Positions 17,629-25,972 of a stretch of DNA of 64,000 bases are shown here, one piece after another (the stretch's first letter is position 1; every line of letters begins with the position of its first letter). The stretch is from Nitrospirillum iridis (GTDB taxonomy: Bacteria > Pseudomonadota > Alphaproteobacteria > Azospirillales > Azospirillaceae), in contig NZ_JACIIZ010000005.1 of the NCBI RefSeq assembly GCF_014205765.1, positions 322,837-386,836 of the forward strand, read 5' to 3'. The notes below the pieces were generated by a model. The model searched no databases and was not told where the DNA came from. It saw nothing but the letters and a program-made list of their open reading frames with translations. The position numbers and the translations under genes were made by a program.

Positions 17629-18047
17629 TAATTGACGCCCTTCATCTTTTCCAAAGTCCGCAGGCCGCCCAGACCCAACATTCCGAGGAGAACGGTTGTC
17701 AACTGATCGTCCAACGTTGGCGGGGGCACGACGGCATGACCGGCGACCAAGCCGGCCAGCCACACCATCAGAGGCATGGCGATATACTGATAGGCCAGCG
17801 CCGCCCCACAGACCCAACCGATGAAGGGGCGCCACCCGGCGACGAAGACGCTGTTGCTGGCCGCCTCCGTCCGATTGACCTCCAGTTGGGCCAGCGTCAA
17901 CTGCTGGACCCGGTCGGCCGCCTCCTTATAGGCCGCCGCCTCCGCCTGCGCCCGTGCCGTCGGGTCCGGAATGAAATCCAGCAGCTTGGTCACGACAGGG
18001 CCCAGCACACCGCTGGCCGGCGACAACAGATCCTGCAAGATACCCAT
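17628..18047 (-). CDS. Phage holin of the 3TM (GTA holin) type
   Basis: 139 residues. An amphipathic start (MGILQDLLSPASGVLGPVV), a helical segment, then WRPFIGWVCGAALAYQYIAM and LMVWLAGLVAGHAVV as membrane helices, and a C-terminal LLGMLGLGGLRTLEKMKGVN. This pattern (RPF-x-GW, then two to three helices and a GLRT-x-EK tail) fits the GTA_holin_3TM family. It would make the inner-membrane lesion that lets the endolysin reach the cell wall. Last gene of the phage block; the endolysin gene ends 47 nt upstream on the same strand. Confidence 0.78.
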   Translation of the reverse strand: MGILQDLLSPASGVLGPVVTKLLDFIPDPTARAQAEAAAYKEAADRVQQLTLAQLEVNRTEAASNSVFVAGWRPFIGWVCGAALAYQYIAMPLMVWLAGLVAGHAVVPPPTLDDQLTTVLLGMLGLGGLRTLEKMKGVN

Positions 18048-18094
18048 GAAGATCACCTTTCTCGACGTGCGTCCCAACGCGGGGGCGGTCGGAC

Positions 18095-18511
18095 TCAACC
18101 CACCCGGATGAGGGTGGCGATACGACCCGCCCGGGCGCCCACCTGGCTCGCCCACCGCGATGCCAGCGCCGCGTCCGCCGCCTGGCCGAACCGGCCGGCC
18201 TGGAGATGCCCCAGGGTGGTATGGAAGGTCTGGAGTGTGGGCACACCCATGTTGAACGCCATGTTGGCCACGGCGCGCTGGCGTGCCTCTGACAGCGCGC
18301 GCCACCAGGGCAGCGCGCGGTCCAAATCGTCCCGCACGCGTTCAATATCATTGCTTAGAAGGAGGTCGACCTCCGACGTCGACAGACCGACATCGCTGAG
18401 ATTACGTCCAACGCCGATGGTCAATTTTCCCACCGTGTCCGCGTAGGGCTTCAGGCGAACGCCCTCATCGCGCCGCAGGTCGGCCGCCAGCGCATTCACA
18501 TCGAGTATCAT
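18095..18511 (-). CDS. Phage endolysin, lysozyme-type (GH24-like)
   Basis: 138 residues, no signal peptide. The N-terminal segment LRRDEGVRLKPYADTVGKLT followed by IGVGRNLSDVG carries the Glu (in DEG), Asp (in YADT) and Thr arrangement of T4-lysozyme-like muramidases: E-G-x-x-x-x-x-Y-x-D-x-x-G-x-x-T-I-G-x-G. The central SEARQRAVANMAFNMGVPTL matches the R-x-x-A-x-x-x-M-x-F-N-x-G motif. It should cut the glycan of peptidoglycan after holin action. Located between the putative spanin-like gene and the holin. Confidence 0.88.
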   Translation of the reverse strand: MILDVNALAADLRRDEGVRLKPYADTVGKLTIGVGRNLSDVGLSTSEVDLLLSNDIERVRDDLDRALPWWRALSEARQRAVANMAFNMGVPTLQTFHTTLGHLQAGRFGQAADAALASRWASQVGARAGRIATLIRVG

Positions 18512-18562
18512 ATGTGCATTCCACCGTGATGGTTTGTGATGAAAGGCCGCCGCCGTCGGCGA

Positions 18563-18958
18563 TCACGCCATTTCCTGGGCGAACTGGCTGACCGCCAAGC
18601 GGTGCAAATCGTCGATCCGTTCGTGCGCCCGCGTCAGATTCTGGCTTTGACGATCCACCTTGGCGCCCAGAGCCTCAATCTGGCTGGCCAGAGTGGTCAA
18701 CTGCACGACGACAGCCTTCATATCGCCGAGGGCAGCGACAAAGGCCTGCCGTCCTTGCTTGTCGTTGGCGATATCGCGTTCCGCCCGGTCCAGGCGGCTG
18801 GTGAGCACGGCCACACGTTCCGCAAGCCCTTCATCTTCACCCTCCTCCAACCGCCGGCGCCGGGAACTGAGGTGCGCGAGCGCCGACACGGCGATGGCCA
18901 AGGTCGAACCCAAAGTGGCGATAATCGCCAACGGGGTTTCACCCATACCGATTTCCAT
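18563..18958 (-). CDS. Membrane-anchored coiled-coil protein of the lysis module
   Basis: 131 residues from ATG 18958. A GTG start at 19021 would add 21 residues. One N-terminal membrane helix (LAIIATLGSTLAIAVSALA) is followed by a basic/acidic linker and a long coiled coil with several heptads (AVLTSRLDRAERDIANDKQG ... LASQIEALGAKVDRQSQN). Its position beside endolysin and holin suggests an inner-membrane spanin-like or antiholin role, but no outer-membrane partner is obvious. Assignment is by context only. Confidence 0.55.
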   Translation of the reverse strand: MEIGMGETPLAIIATLGSTLAIAVSALAHLSSRRRRLEEGEDEGLAERVAVLTSRLDRAERDIANDKQGRQAFVAALGDMKAVVVQLTTLASQIEALGAKVDRQSQNLTRAHERIDDLHRLAVSQFAQEMA

Positions 18959-19020
18959 CCAGCCCCCCAATTTTAGGGAAGAAAAAGCCATTCGGCCGCG
19001 AGAAAATGAATAATTTAACA

Positions 19021-20223
19021 CTAATGATGTATACGTGCAGCCTTCCAGCTTCGCATTAATTCTGTGATTCCGCCAGAAGCCGGGATCGCTAGAAGAATGT
19101 CGAGCGGAAGCCTGAATCTAATTCTATTAAAAAAGATCGAGTATGACGCATCAAAATATATTATTGCACATATTATTATTAATAATGGAACGGAACCCCT
19201 CCACTTCTTGTTTTTTAAAGAAAACAAAGATGTTGATATTAGAATGACGAAAAATACCGAGTAAGCCATCTGCGCCAAATTTATTCCGCCATTCGATATG
19301 GTAATATCGTCGTATAAACGGAAATAGGATACAAACTTATTAATATAATTCCAAATAGCGTGAAAAGGTTCAGCCCACAGTCGATCCACAACAAAATTCA
19401 CCAGACGCTTGTTTACCTCAAGTTCGGACAAACCCAAAAGAGTGTCAAATATCGGACCGTCGGCGTTTGACACTCCCTGCCAAACATTTGACCATGGTGC
19501 ATTTCCAATTATTAGATTTATTCCCGTGTTAGTACCTATAACGGGGACACCGAACACCTCCCAATTCCGGAAAATCCACCCACCAATCGGAGCGCATGCA
19601 ATGAACAAAGATAAAATGCGCACAACGTGCGTCGAACCCCGGCCCAGCCACAACAAATGGGCTATTGAGAGCGGAGCGAGCATTGGATTTACAATATTCA
19701 ACACCCCCCAGGCGCAGCAAGACCCTAAGATAGACTTGAATTTCGACACATCAACACTGAAATAAAAAATGATAGCCAAAAGAAAAGCCATCACCAACTG
19801 GGGGAATAATGTAACGGCCAACCCAGCCAAACCTGGGTTCGCCACGCAAAGAATTGCAGCCACGGGCCCTGCCACCTCACCGAAGAATTTAACTGCCAAA
19901 CGAGATACAATCCATGCGGAAATCGCCAACAGCACGATTTGCATGAGCTGAACAGGAAATATACCAACATTAAGCGCAATTAAGGGAGAAATTAAAATTG
20001 GATACCCAGGGGGCCTAAATGCAGTTGGCTCCCCATTGGCCGAAATATAAGCATGATTATTTATTATACGAGACGAAAGTCCAATATACTCAATCTCGTC
20101 TTCAAACATTTGGCGGTTTGAAGTCAATTTTAAACAGGCGAATACCAATGCAATTACCGCAATCAGTATTATTGCAATAGATATGCGCCTGCGCGTGCCC
20201 ACATACCAACTATTAGAATTCAT
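19021..20223 (-). CDS. GT-C type membrane glycosyltransferase (PMT/ArnT-like), phage cargo
   Basis: 400 residues with about 9-11 membrane helices. After the first helix comes an acidic loop with EDEIEYIGLSSRI, then the RPPGYPI motif; the D-E loop and R-P-P-G-Y-P are hallmarks of the PMT/ArnT/GT39 superfamily, which transfers sugars from polyprenyl phosphate on the periplasmic side. The short C-terminal part ends inside the membrane domain. The gene is strikingly A/T-rich against its neighbours, so it is a recent acquisition. It sits between tailspike accessory genes and lysis genes. Likely role: modifying lipopolysaccharide or another surface glycan of the host (serotype conversion, blocking superinfection). 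Substrate unknown. Confidence 0.72.
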   Translation of the reverse strand: MNSNSWYVGTRRRISIAIILIAVIALVFACLKLTSNRQMFEDEIEYIGLSSRIINNHAYISANGEPTAFRPPGYPILISPLIALNVGIFPVQLMQIVLLAISAWIVSRLAVKFFGEVAGPVAAILCVANPGLAGLAVTLFPQLVMAFLLAIIFYFSVDVSKFKSILGSCCAWGVLNIVNPMLAPLSIAHLLWLGRGSTHVVRILSLFIACAPIGGWIFRNWEVFGVPVIGTNTGINLIIGNAPWSNVWQGVSNADGPIFDTLLGLSELEVNKRLVNFVVDRLWAEPFHAIWNYINKFVSYFRLYDDITISNGGINLAQMAYSVFFVILISTSLFSLKNKKWRGSVPLLIIICAIIYFDASYSIFFNRIRFRLPLDILLAIPASGGITELMRSWKAARIHH

Positions 20224-20333
20224 TTAATTAACACCAAATCCAAGAGAAACGACCCCGCTAAAGCGATTGCATTCAATATATTTCGGAATGAGATCTATTT
20301 CATCGCTACACTCATATTTATCGTTCGATTTTG

Positions 20334-20348
20334 CGAATCTGAGATTCG
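20334..20348 (-). promoter_or_regulatory. Small palindrome before the glycosyltransferase gene
   Basis: CGAATCT-G-AGATTCG is a perfect 15-bp palindrome in the A/T-rich 20224-20436 spacer upstream of the glycosyltransferase. It could be an operator or hairpin separating the cargo from the fibre operon. Nothing else is recognised in this spacer. Confidence 0.35.
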
Positions 20349-20436
20349 GTAAATCTAGACAAAAAGCCATCGCGTTTTTCCGCCGCAAAGTGCCGAAAAA
20401 GCACATAAAATCAAAACAAGTGACCCGCGTTCCCGA

Positions 20437-20820
20437 TTATAAATCCCCCTCCTTCAATTGCGCCAACCCCAAAGGCAGTTGCTGCTGCGCATTGGTCAGT
20501 TGCTCTGCCAGCACACTCACACGTTCAGTCTGCTCCTGTAGTTCCTGCTCCAACCTAACGACCCGTGCCTGCGCCACCTCGAGATCTGCTCGGGCATCGC
20601 CTGCCGTCTTCACGGCCGCCATCTGTAAGGCAGACAACAGCTCTGACAGAGGGTAGCTGGTCGTGCTTGTAACCCCCTCGGCCTCGCCGAGGCTCTCCGC
20701 CACCGTGGACTCGTCATCACTAACTACATAGCGCCACTGGACATGGCAGCCTTGAAGGCGGCCATCCACCCCCCAACGCGCTAGAAACTCATAGGGTAGC
20801 TTTGTGGTCTGCAGGGTCAT
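20437..20820 (-). CDS. Tail-fibre-associated small phage protein
   Basis: 127 residues. N-terminal half begins MTLQTTKLPYEFLARWGVDG and contains LQGCHVQWRYVV, a pattern that recurs in small proteins encoded just behind phage tail fibres. The second half is helical with a coiled coil (LEVAQARVVRLEQELQEQTE). It follows the tailspike gene with a 118-nt spacer. Probably a fibre chaperone or accessory subunit; no precise family name. Confidence 0.55.
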   Translation of the reverse strand: MTLQTTKLPYEFLARWGVDGRLQGCHVQWRYVVSDDESTVAESLGEAEGVTSTTSYPLSELLSALQMAAVKTAGDARADLEVAQARVVRLEQELQEQTERVSVLAEQLTNAQQQLPLGLAQLKEGDL

Positions 20821-20840
20821 AGGGCTTTCCTCGGAGTTAG

Positions 20841-20887
20841 AGCGCAGCGAGATCAGGCGGAATCTCCTGATCGTCTAAATCTGCGCT
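20841..20887 (-). promoter_or_regulatory. Nested inverted repeats between tailspike and accessory gene
   Basis: GATCAGG (20851-20857) pairs with CCTGATC (20866-20872), and around it AGCGCAG (20841-20847) pairs with CTGCGCT (20881-20887). The two stems could form one extended hairpin in the mRNA just ahead of the accessory gene start. Confidence 0.4.
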
Positions 20888-20938
20888 ATCATGAACAGGT
20901 TACGAGCGAGATACGATCATAGGTGTTCCCATCTTGCT

Positions 20939-23900
20939 TTAGGAAACAATGGCGCCATCCGGCCACCGCCAACTGCCGCCATCGGAGACGGCCTGGCGCT
21001 TGTTGCTGGTGCCGTCGGACACATAAATCATCCGCCCAGCGGGAGATGCCGTGGGCAGGGTAGCCACGGTGTAGGAGCGCAGCCCCACGATCCCGTTGGC
21101 GTCAAATGCAGTGACGCCGTTGGCCGTAATCGCGCCGCCAGAGGCGATCGTCATGCGCGTTGTGCCGCGGCCACTCGAACCGGTCGCAAACGCCAGGCTA
21201 GTAGGAACGGAGCCGGTAGAGGGCGCGCCGTCGACCACTGCCGAAATCTGAGCGGACGGGATGATCGCGGAGCCGTCTGCGCCCGCGAACACGATATAGC
21301 CGAGGCCATCACCACTATTGACCGTGGTCACCGAGTTGTAGGAGGTGCCCCGGGTCTTTTGCAGGACCAGATTGACACCGCTGGAATCAGCGGTCGACCG
21401 GACCAACGAAAACGCGACACCGCTGCCCTCGTTCACGCTGAATTGCGGCGCCACACCAGAGATCGAGGGCGACGTTCCGGCCGATGAGTTTACGCGGGCG
21501 CCCCCATTGGCGATCATGGCGCCCGTCGCTGTCACCGTGCCGCCCGCAGTGACGTTGCCTGACGCCCCGTTCACGTTGAACGCAGCCACCCCGCTGTTAT
21601 AGACCGTCAAACTACCCCGAACGCCATTGGTGCCCAGATATACACCGTCATAGGCGCCACCCACCGTCTTGATCACAAGCCCGGTATCGTTAGACGTCGG
21701 CGTAACAGTCGGAGTGCCTGTAAATGCTGGGCTGGTGGCAGTGAGTGCCCCGGTCACCGCCAACGCGCCCCCGAACGTGAAAGCCGAGGTCATGCTATTG
21801 TAGGCGACCTGATTGCCATTGAACTTGAAGCTGGTCAGGTCGGCATAAAGCACGTTTCCTCGAAAAGTGAAATGGTTCAGGTCCGCATACAGCACCGAAG
21901 TCCAGGTGATGGCCGCACCCGCCGCCGAAGAATGGCCATCGAACGAACGAAATTCAAAGAGGCCGCCATCGCCAGTATTGGTCGTGCTAAGTCTTATATT
22001 GGCCGCATCCTCGCTAGCTGCCACCAGGGTCGGGCTGGCGCCACCAGCCGTATTCCAATACCAATTCTGGCGGCCGGTACCATCCGTCGTGAGCCAGAAT
22101 GCCTGGACGCCGGTTTGAATGCCTGCCGCCGCGTTGATCTTGCCGCTGACCGCCAGCGTGCCCGGCAGCGTAGGGTTATTGGCCAGCACCACGGCACCCG
22201 AACCCGTCACACCATTGGAGAGGTCGGCGGCCGCCAGTTGGCCCACCGTAACAGGGGCGCCAGCGGAGGCCTGTTTCAGGACCTGGCCGGCGCCACCAGT
22301 CGCGGAAAGGTCGGCGTTGGTTCCCCCATACGCCAGCCCGATCCTGGTGGCGGTCCATGCCGTGGTGCCGGAGACCGTCCCGCCGCTCACTGCCACCGCG
22401 TTGGCCGCCTGAGTGGCCAGGGTACCAAGGCCGAGGTTGGTGCGGGCCGTGGCGGCCGAGGCCAGATCGCTCAGATTGCTGGCCGCCGCCAGCCGGCTGG
22501 TGTCCGTGGGGTGGACGTGGTCCGCGCGGGCGTAACGGGTGCTGCTGCCGGCCGCCGCCGTGCCATTCACCGTCGGCGTAGCGGTGCCGGCCTGCCCCAC
22601 CACATAGGCCGTTGTCGCCACCTGCGTCGTGTTGGTATCCGCGGCGGCCGTGGGTGCCGTCGGCGTCCCCGTCAGCGCCGGGCTGGCCAGGGGCGCCTTC
22701 TTGGTATCTAGCTCGTTCAGGGCCGCCTGGACCGTCACCGAGGTGACACCACCCGCTGGCGTGTTGGTGATCAATGCAGCCGTGTAATCGCCCGACGCGG
22801 CCGCCACGGCCCCGGTGCGCCCAAACACCGACAGCACCGGCGCGGCGGGGTGCGGCAGTTGCACCCAGTTGGCCAGTTGCGTCGGATCATCGGCCGCCAG
22901 GATATAGGCTTCCGACTGATCGGTGCGCACCGCCACGTCGCCGCGTTGCGCCGTCAGGGCCAGCATTGCCGCCTGGCTGGCCACCGGGAAGGTGTCGGTA
23001 ATGGCCAGCGCCGGCAGCTGGGTGGTGAGCAACTTGCCGGCGCTGTCCAGTGTGGCCAGGCCGTTGGCCACCCCCATCCTGGCGGTAACGGCCCCCTGGA
23101 CATAGGCGGTAGTCGCGGCCTGGGTATTGCTGGTGTTGGTCGATACCGTCGGGAATGTGGGTGTATGGGTGAGGGCGAAGACCCCCGTGGAGCGGTCGAC
23201 GTCCAAGACGTTTTCGATGAAGCCCCCATCGTCAGCACAGCGGTGCATGAAGATGTGGCTGCCCGCGTTACCGCCGGCTTCTGGTTGGTAATCAATACCG
23301 AATGCGAAGCGTGTCACGCCGGCGCTTTTGAACGCGACATAGCGATAGTTGCCGGGCGCCCCGTCGACGCTCATGTACGTGGTCGCCGTTGGTGTAGCTA
23401 GGGTGGGGCTGGTGGCGAGAACTGCCGCACCAGAGCCTGTGCTTGATGCCAACTTCGCGCCAGAAGACGCATCATCGGAGACGCGGTAAACATCCCAGCT
23501 ATCGGCCCACACCCCGAGACCTGCACTTTCCACAACGGCTGACATCTGGGAGTTGATCGGCAACTGGACATCCCAGAACGGGTACCCATCCGTATCCGTC
23601 GCGGCAACCGTATAGGTTGGCCCCAGACCGGACACTCCAATGATCGGGTCGCGGTTGGCCGTCACGTAGGAGCCAAAAGCCAACTGGACAGAGCCGCCGC
23701 GCGCGAAATCGTCCCAGCGCCCAGCCCACCGGATCGTGTGGATCACCGGCGATTGTCCGCCACTGGTTTTGCGCAACTTGAACCGCAGCGTCCGCACCCC
23801 CGCAGTGTCATTGAAAGTGCGAATGCAGCCGCCGACACCCCCGATTGACGGATTGATGGGGTGCGTTTTGGCTGTGCTGGCCAGCGGTACCGACGTGCCA

Positions 23901-25546
23901 TAGCTGGCGACCCCGCTATCGCCATACAGGGAGCGGATATCCGACGAGGTGTCGACCGCTTGAGTGGTCGGGACAAAACCGTCACCCGCCACCCGCCCGA
24001 GCGTTACCACGGCACCAGCGTTGAAGGCCTGAATGCAGAACGGCGGCATGGTCGCCCCCACATGCCGCAGCGCCACGTCATCCACCGTGATCTGTGCGGC
24101 ATCCGCCGCGACGAATGCGGACGAAATGGTGCTGCTTGTTTCCAATCGGGAGGCGCGAAGTACGATGTTCGAGGAATTCTGGGCGGACACGCAAACACCG
24201 TTGCTGTGGTTGACCACCTGCAACCCAGAAATATCAACCCGTTGAGCATTGATCATGTAAACGCCACGGTTGGTGGCGCCGTTGACGATCAAGGCCGAAA
24301 CCGTCACATCAGAGGTGGCCGTGGACCCATCCAGGACGAGGCCATCCTGGGCACCATCAATGGTGCCCCCAGAAATTGTGACCTGCTGGCAAGACGCCAG
24401 TTCGATGCCGATGGCCAGGCCGCTGGAACCAGCATTGATGACGTTGCCCGTCAGGGTGGCCCGCGTCGCCGCATCCAGGCTGATACCGAAGCCGTTGTTG
24501 GCATGCGTGCCCGTGACAACGGTGCCCGCAACCGTCACGTCCGTGGCGCCACCCCAGATCTCGACCCCAATATACCCCGAACTATCGACAATGCAGTCGA
24601 TGACCCGAATTTTGGAACAGGGAACCAACGATCCGCCGTACGACCCGACGGTCTTAATGCCGGCGCTATCGGCCCCTGTGCCAATGCCCGAAACCCGCGT
24701 CCGCGTGATACTGATGTCGGAACAGTTGCTATGCACGATGATACCCTGCTGGCCACAGGACGAAACAGTGCAGCCGTCAATATCCAGGTGCGTGAGGTTG
24801 TCCCCGCTGAAGCCAGCAGCTGCGGCCCCCATCATGGTGACACCGCGCAGTGTCAGGTTGGATCGGCCACTGGCTACAATGCAACTGCCCGCAGGCGCAC
24901 GCACAGCGCCGGTCGCGACCGTGATGCCGTCGCCCGCCAGGGTCATCGCATCGCCCGACTGTGCCGTTACAGATGGTCCATCCCAGGTCACGCCCACGCC
25001 CAGGGTCAAAGCCCCCGCAGCAAAGATCAACTCCCCATCGCCTGTCACCGTCGTGTCCGCCGGCACCGTCAGGCTCTGCGCGGACAGATACCGCCCCCGG
25101 ATGGTCAGCGTGCCACCGGCTGCCGCCGCCAGGGCCAGCGCCAGGCTGGCGCCGCTGTCCGTGATGCCATCGGCCACCGCGCCGTAGTCCAGCGGACTGA
25201 TGTTATCGATCGTCTTGGCGTTCATCGTGCCGGCGATCGCGGTGATCGCCCGGTTGAAAACGTCGTTGGCGCCCGGGTCGCCGTGGGCCAGAAGCGGGGC
25301 GCCCGTCTTAGGCTCGAAGTCGCGGATGATGCTGTAGCTGACGGCGGTATAGCCGATGGAAGGCCAGGGCGTCTCCAGCGTCAGTTGGGTGTCGCCGTCA
25401 ACGGTGGCGACGCGCGCCATGGGGATGCCATAGCCCACCCACAGCCAGTTCCCGGGCTTGACGTTGGCCTGCCACGCCGTGCCCGCGCCGGTGACGACGG
25501 CGCTGCCGCTGGTAAGGGTGATGGTGCCGGTACGGTATTGGGCCAT
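20939..25546 (-). CDS. Tailspike / tail fibre with beta-helix domain
   Basis: 1535 residues. The N-terminus (GTITLTSGSAVVTGAGTAWQ ... LWVGYGIPM) is a particle-attachment module common in phage fibres. Residues of about 115-560 form a right-handed parallel beta-helix, introduced by the pectate-lyase-like signature DYGAVADGITDSGASL and followed by many short Gly/Val/Thr-rich turns. The middle and C-terminal parts consist of fibre repeats: TPTAPTAAADTNTTQVATTAY-type units, the VFGRTGAVAAASGDYTA motif, and duplicated LYADL-x-x-F-x-F-x-GN segments. The end (SDGTSNKRQAVSDGGSWRWP) is typical of fibre tips. It should bind, and perhaps degrade, a surface polysaccharide. No chaperone domain of S74 type is seen. 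Confidence 0.85.
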   Translation of the reverse strand: MAQYRTGTITLTSGSAVVTGAGTAWQANVKPGNWLWVGYGIPMARVATVDGDTQLTLETPWPSIGYTAVSYSIIRDFEPKTGAPLLAHGDPGANDVFNRAITAIAGTMNAKTIDNISPLDYGAVADGITDSGASLALALAAAAGGTLTIRGRYLSAQSLTVPADTTVTGDGELIFAAGALTLGVGVTWDGPSVTAQSGDAMTLAGDGITVATGAVRAPAGSCIVASGRSNLTLRGVTMMGAAAAGFSGDNLTHLDIDGCTVSSCGQQGIIVHSNCSDISITRTRVSGIGTGADSAGIKTVGSYGGSLVPCSKIRVIDCIVDSSGYIGVEIWGGATDVTVAGTVVTGTHANNGFGISLDAATRATLTGNVINAGSSGLAIGIELASCQQVTISGGTIDGAQDGLVLDGSTATSDVTVSALIVNGATNRGVYMINAQRVDISGLQVVNHSNGVCVSAQNSSNIVLRASRLETSSTISSAFVAADAAQITVDDVALRHVGATMPPFCIQAFNAGAVVTLGRVAGDGFVPTTQAVDTSSDIRSLYGDSGVASYGTSVPLASTAKTHPINPSIGGVGGCIRTFNDTAGVRTLRFKLRKTSGGQSPVIHTIRWAGRWDDFARGGSVQLAFGSYVTANRDPIIGVSGLGPTYTVAATDTDGYPFWDVQLPINSQMSAVVESAGLGVWADSWDVYRVSDDASSGAKLASSTGSGAAVLATSPTLATPTATTYMSVDGAPGNYRYVAFKSAGVTRFAFGIDYQPEAGGNAGSHIFMHRCADDGGFIENVLDVDRSTGVFALTHTPTFPTVSTNTSNTQAATTAYVQGAVTARMGVANGLATLDSAGKLLTTQLPALAITDTFPVASQAAMLALTAQRGDVAVRTDQSEAYILAADDPTQLANWVQLPHPAAPVLSVFGRTGAVAAASGDYTAALITNTPAGGVTSVTVQAALNELDTKKAPLASPALTGTPTAPTAAADTNTTQVATTAYVVGQAGTATPTVNGTAAAGSSTRYARADHVHPTDTSRLAAASNLSDLASAATARTNLGLGTLATQAANAVAVSGGTVSGTTAWTATRIGLAYGGTNADLSATGGAGQVLKQASAGAPVTVGQLAAADLSNGVTGSGAVVLANNPTLPGTLAVSGKINAAAGIQTGVQAFWLTTDGTGRQNWYWNTAGGASPTLVAASEDAANIRLSTTNTGDGGLFEFRSFDGHSSAAGAAITWTSVLYADLNHFTFRGNVLYADLTSFKFNGNQVAYNSMTSAFTFGGALAVTGALTATSPAFTGTPTVTPTSNDTGLVIKTVGGAYDGVYLGTNGVRGSLTVYNSGVAAFNVNGASGNVTAGGTVTATGAMIANGGARVNSSAGTSPSISGVAPQFSVNEGSGVAFSLVRSTADSSGVNLVLQKTRGTSYNSVTTVNSGDGLGYIVFAGADGSAIIPSAQISAVVDGAPSTGSVPTSLAFATGSSGRGTTRMTIASGGAITANGVTAFDANGIVGLRSYTVATLPTASPAGRMIYVSDGTSNKRQAVSDGGSWRWPDGAIVS

Positions 25547-25555
25547 GGGGCGTCC

Positions 25556-25972
25556 TCAGGCGGGCTGGACCGGCCACGCGGGCGCGGTCGGATCGGTGCA
25601 AGTGTCGGGCAGGTCGCGCAGGGCCTGGCGGTAGGCCGCCCAGGCGGCACGCTGTGCGTCGGTCATGGCCGCCCATCGGTCGGGCAAAACGCGGATGTCG
25701 CTGGCGTTGAGCCGGACGCTCCGTTCCTGGCGCAATGCGCGCCAGGCGGCCTCGGTGGCCAGGGCGGCCTGGTCGGCGGCGGGCAGCGCTGTAAGCGCAC
25801 CTTCCACCACCCGGTGCGTCGTCTCACTCACCGCGGCGTCGAGGTCGATCACTACGGTGGCCAAGCCCTCGTGATAGGGGGCGTCCGGATCAAAAAGCGG
25901 CTGATCCGCCGCCCCCTTGACCGTCCAGCGGGGCTTGCCCGTCGCGGCCTCGTAAATCAGTAGGTGTTTCAT
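25556..25972 (-). CDS. Tail fibre assembly protein
   Basis: 138 residues from ATG 25972. N-terminus MKHLLIYEAATGKPRWTVKG; the C-terminal DRWAAMTDAQRAAWAAYRQA followed by LRDLPDTCTDPTAPAWP is the signature of phage tail-fibre assembly/chaperone proteins, which usually lie next to the fibre gene. The start overlaps the stop of the tail hub gene by 4 nt (ATGA), and the tailspike begins 9 nt after its stop. Confidence 0.8.
   Translation of the reverse strand: MKHLLIYEAATGKPRWTVKGAADQPLFDPDAPYHEGLATVVIDLDAAVSETTHRVVEGALTALPAADQAALATEAAWRALRQERSVRLNASDIRVLPDRWAAMTDAQRAAWAAYRQALRDLPDTCTDPTAPAWPVQPA

Noticed and set aside
20267-20656. 129-codon plus-strand frame over the fibre accessory gene
   Set aside because: Antisense to a gene with better start and coding character; spans an A/T-rich spacer with a palindrome.
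23861-25963. 700-codon plus-strand frame inside the tailspike gene
   Set aside because: Antisense to a clear beta-helix tailspike; Arg/Gly-rich shadow translation.
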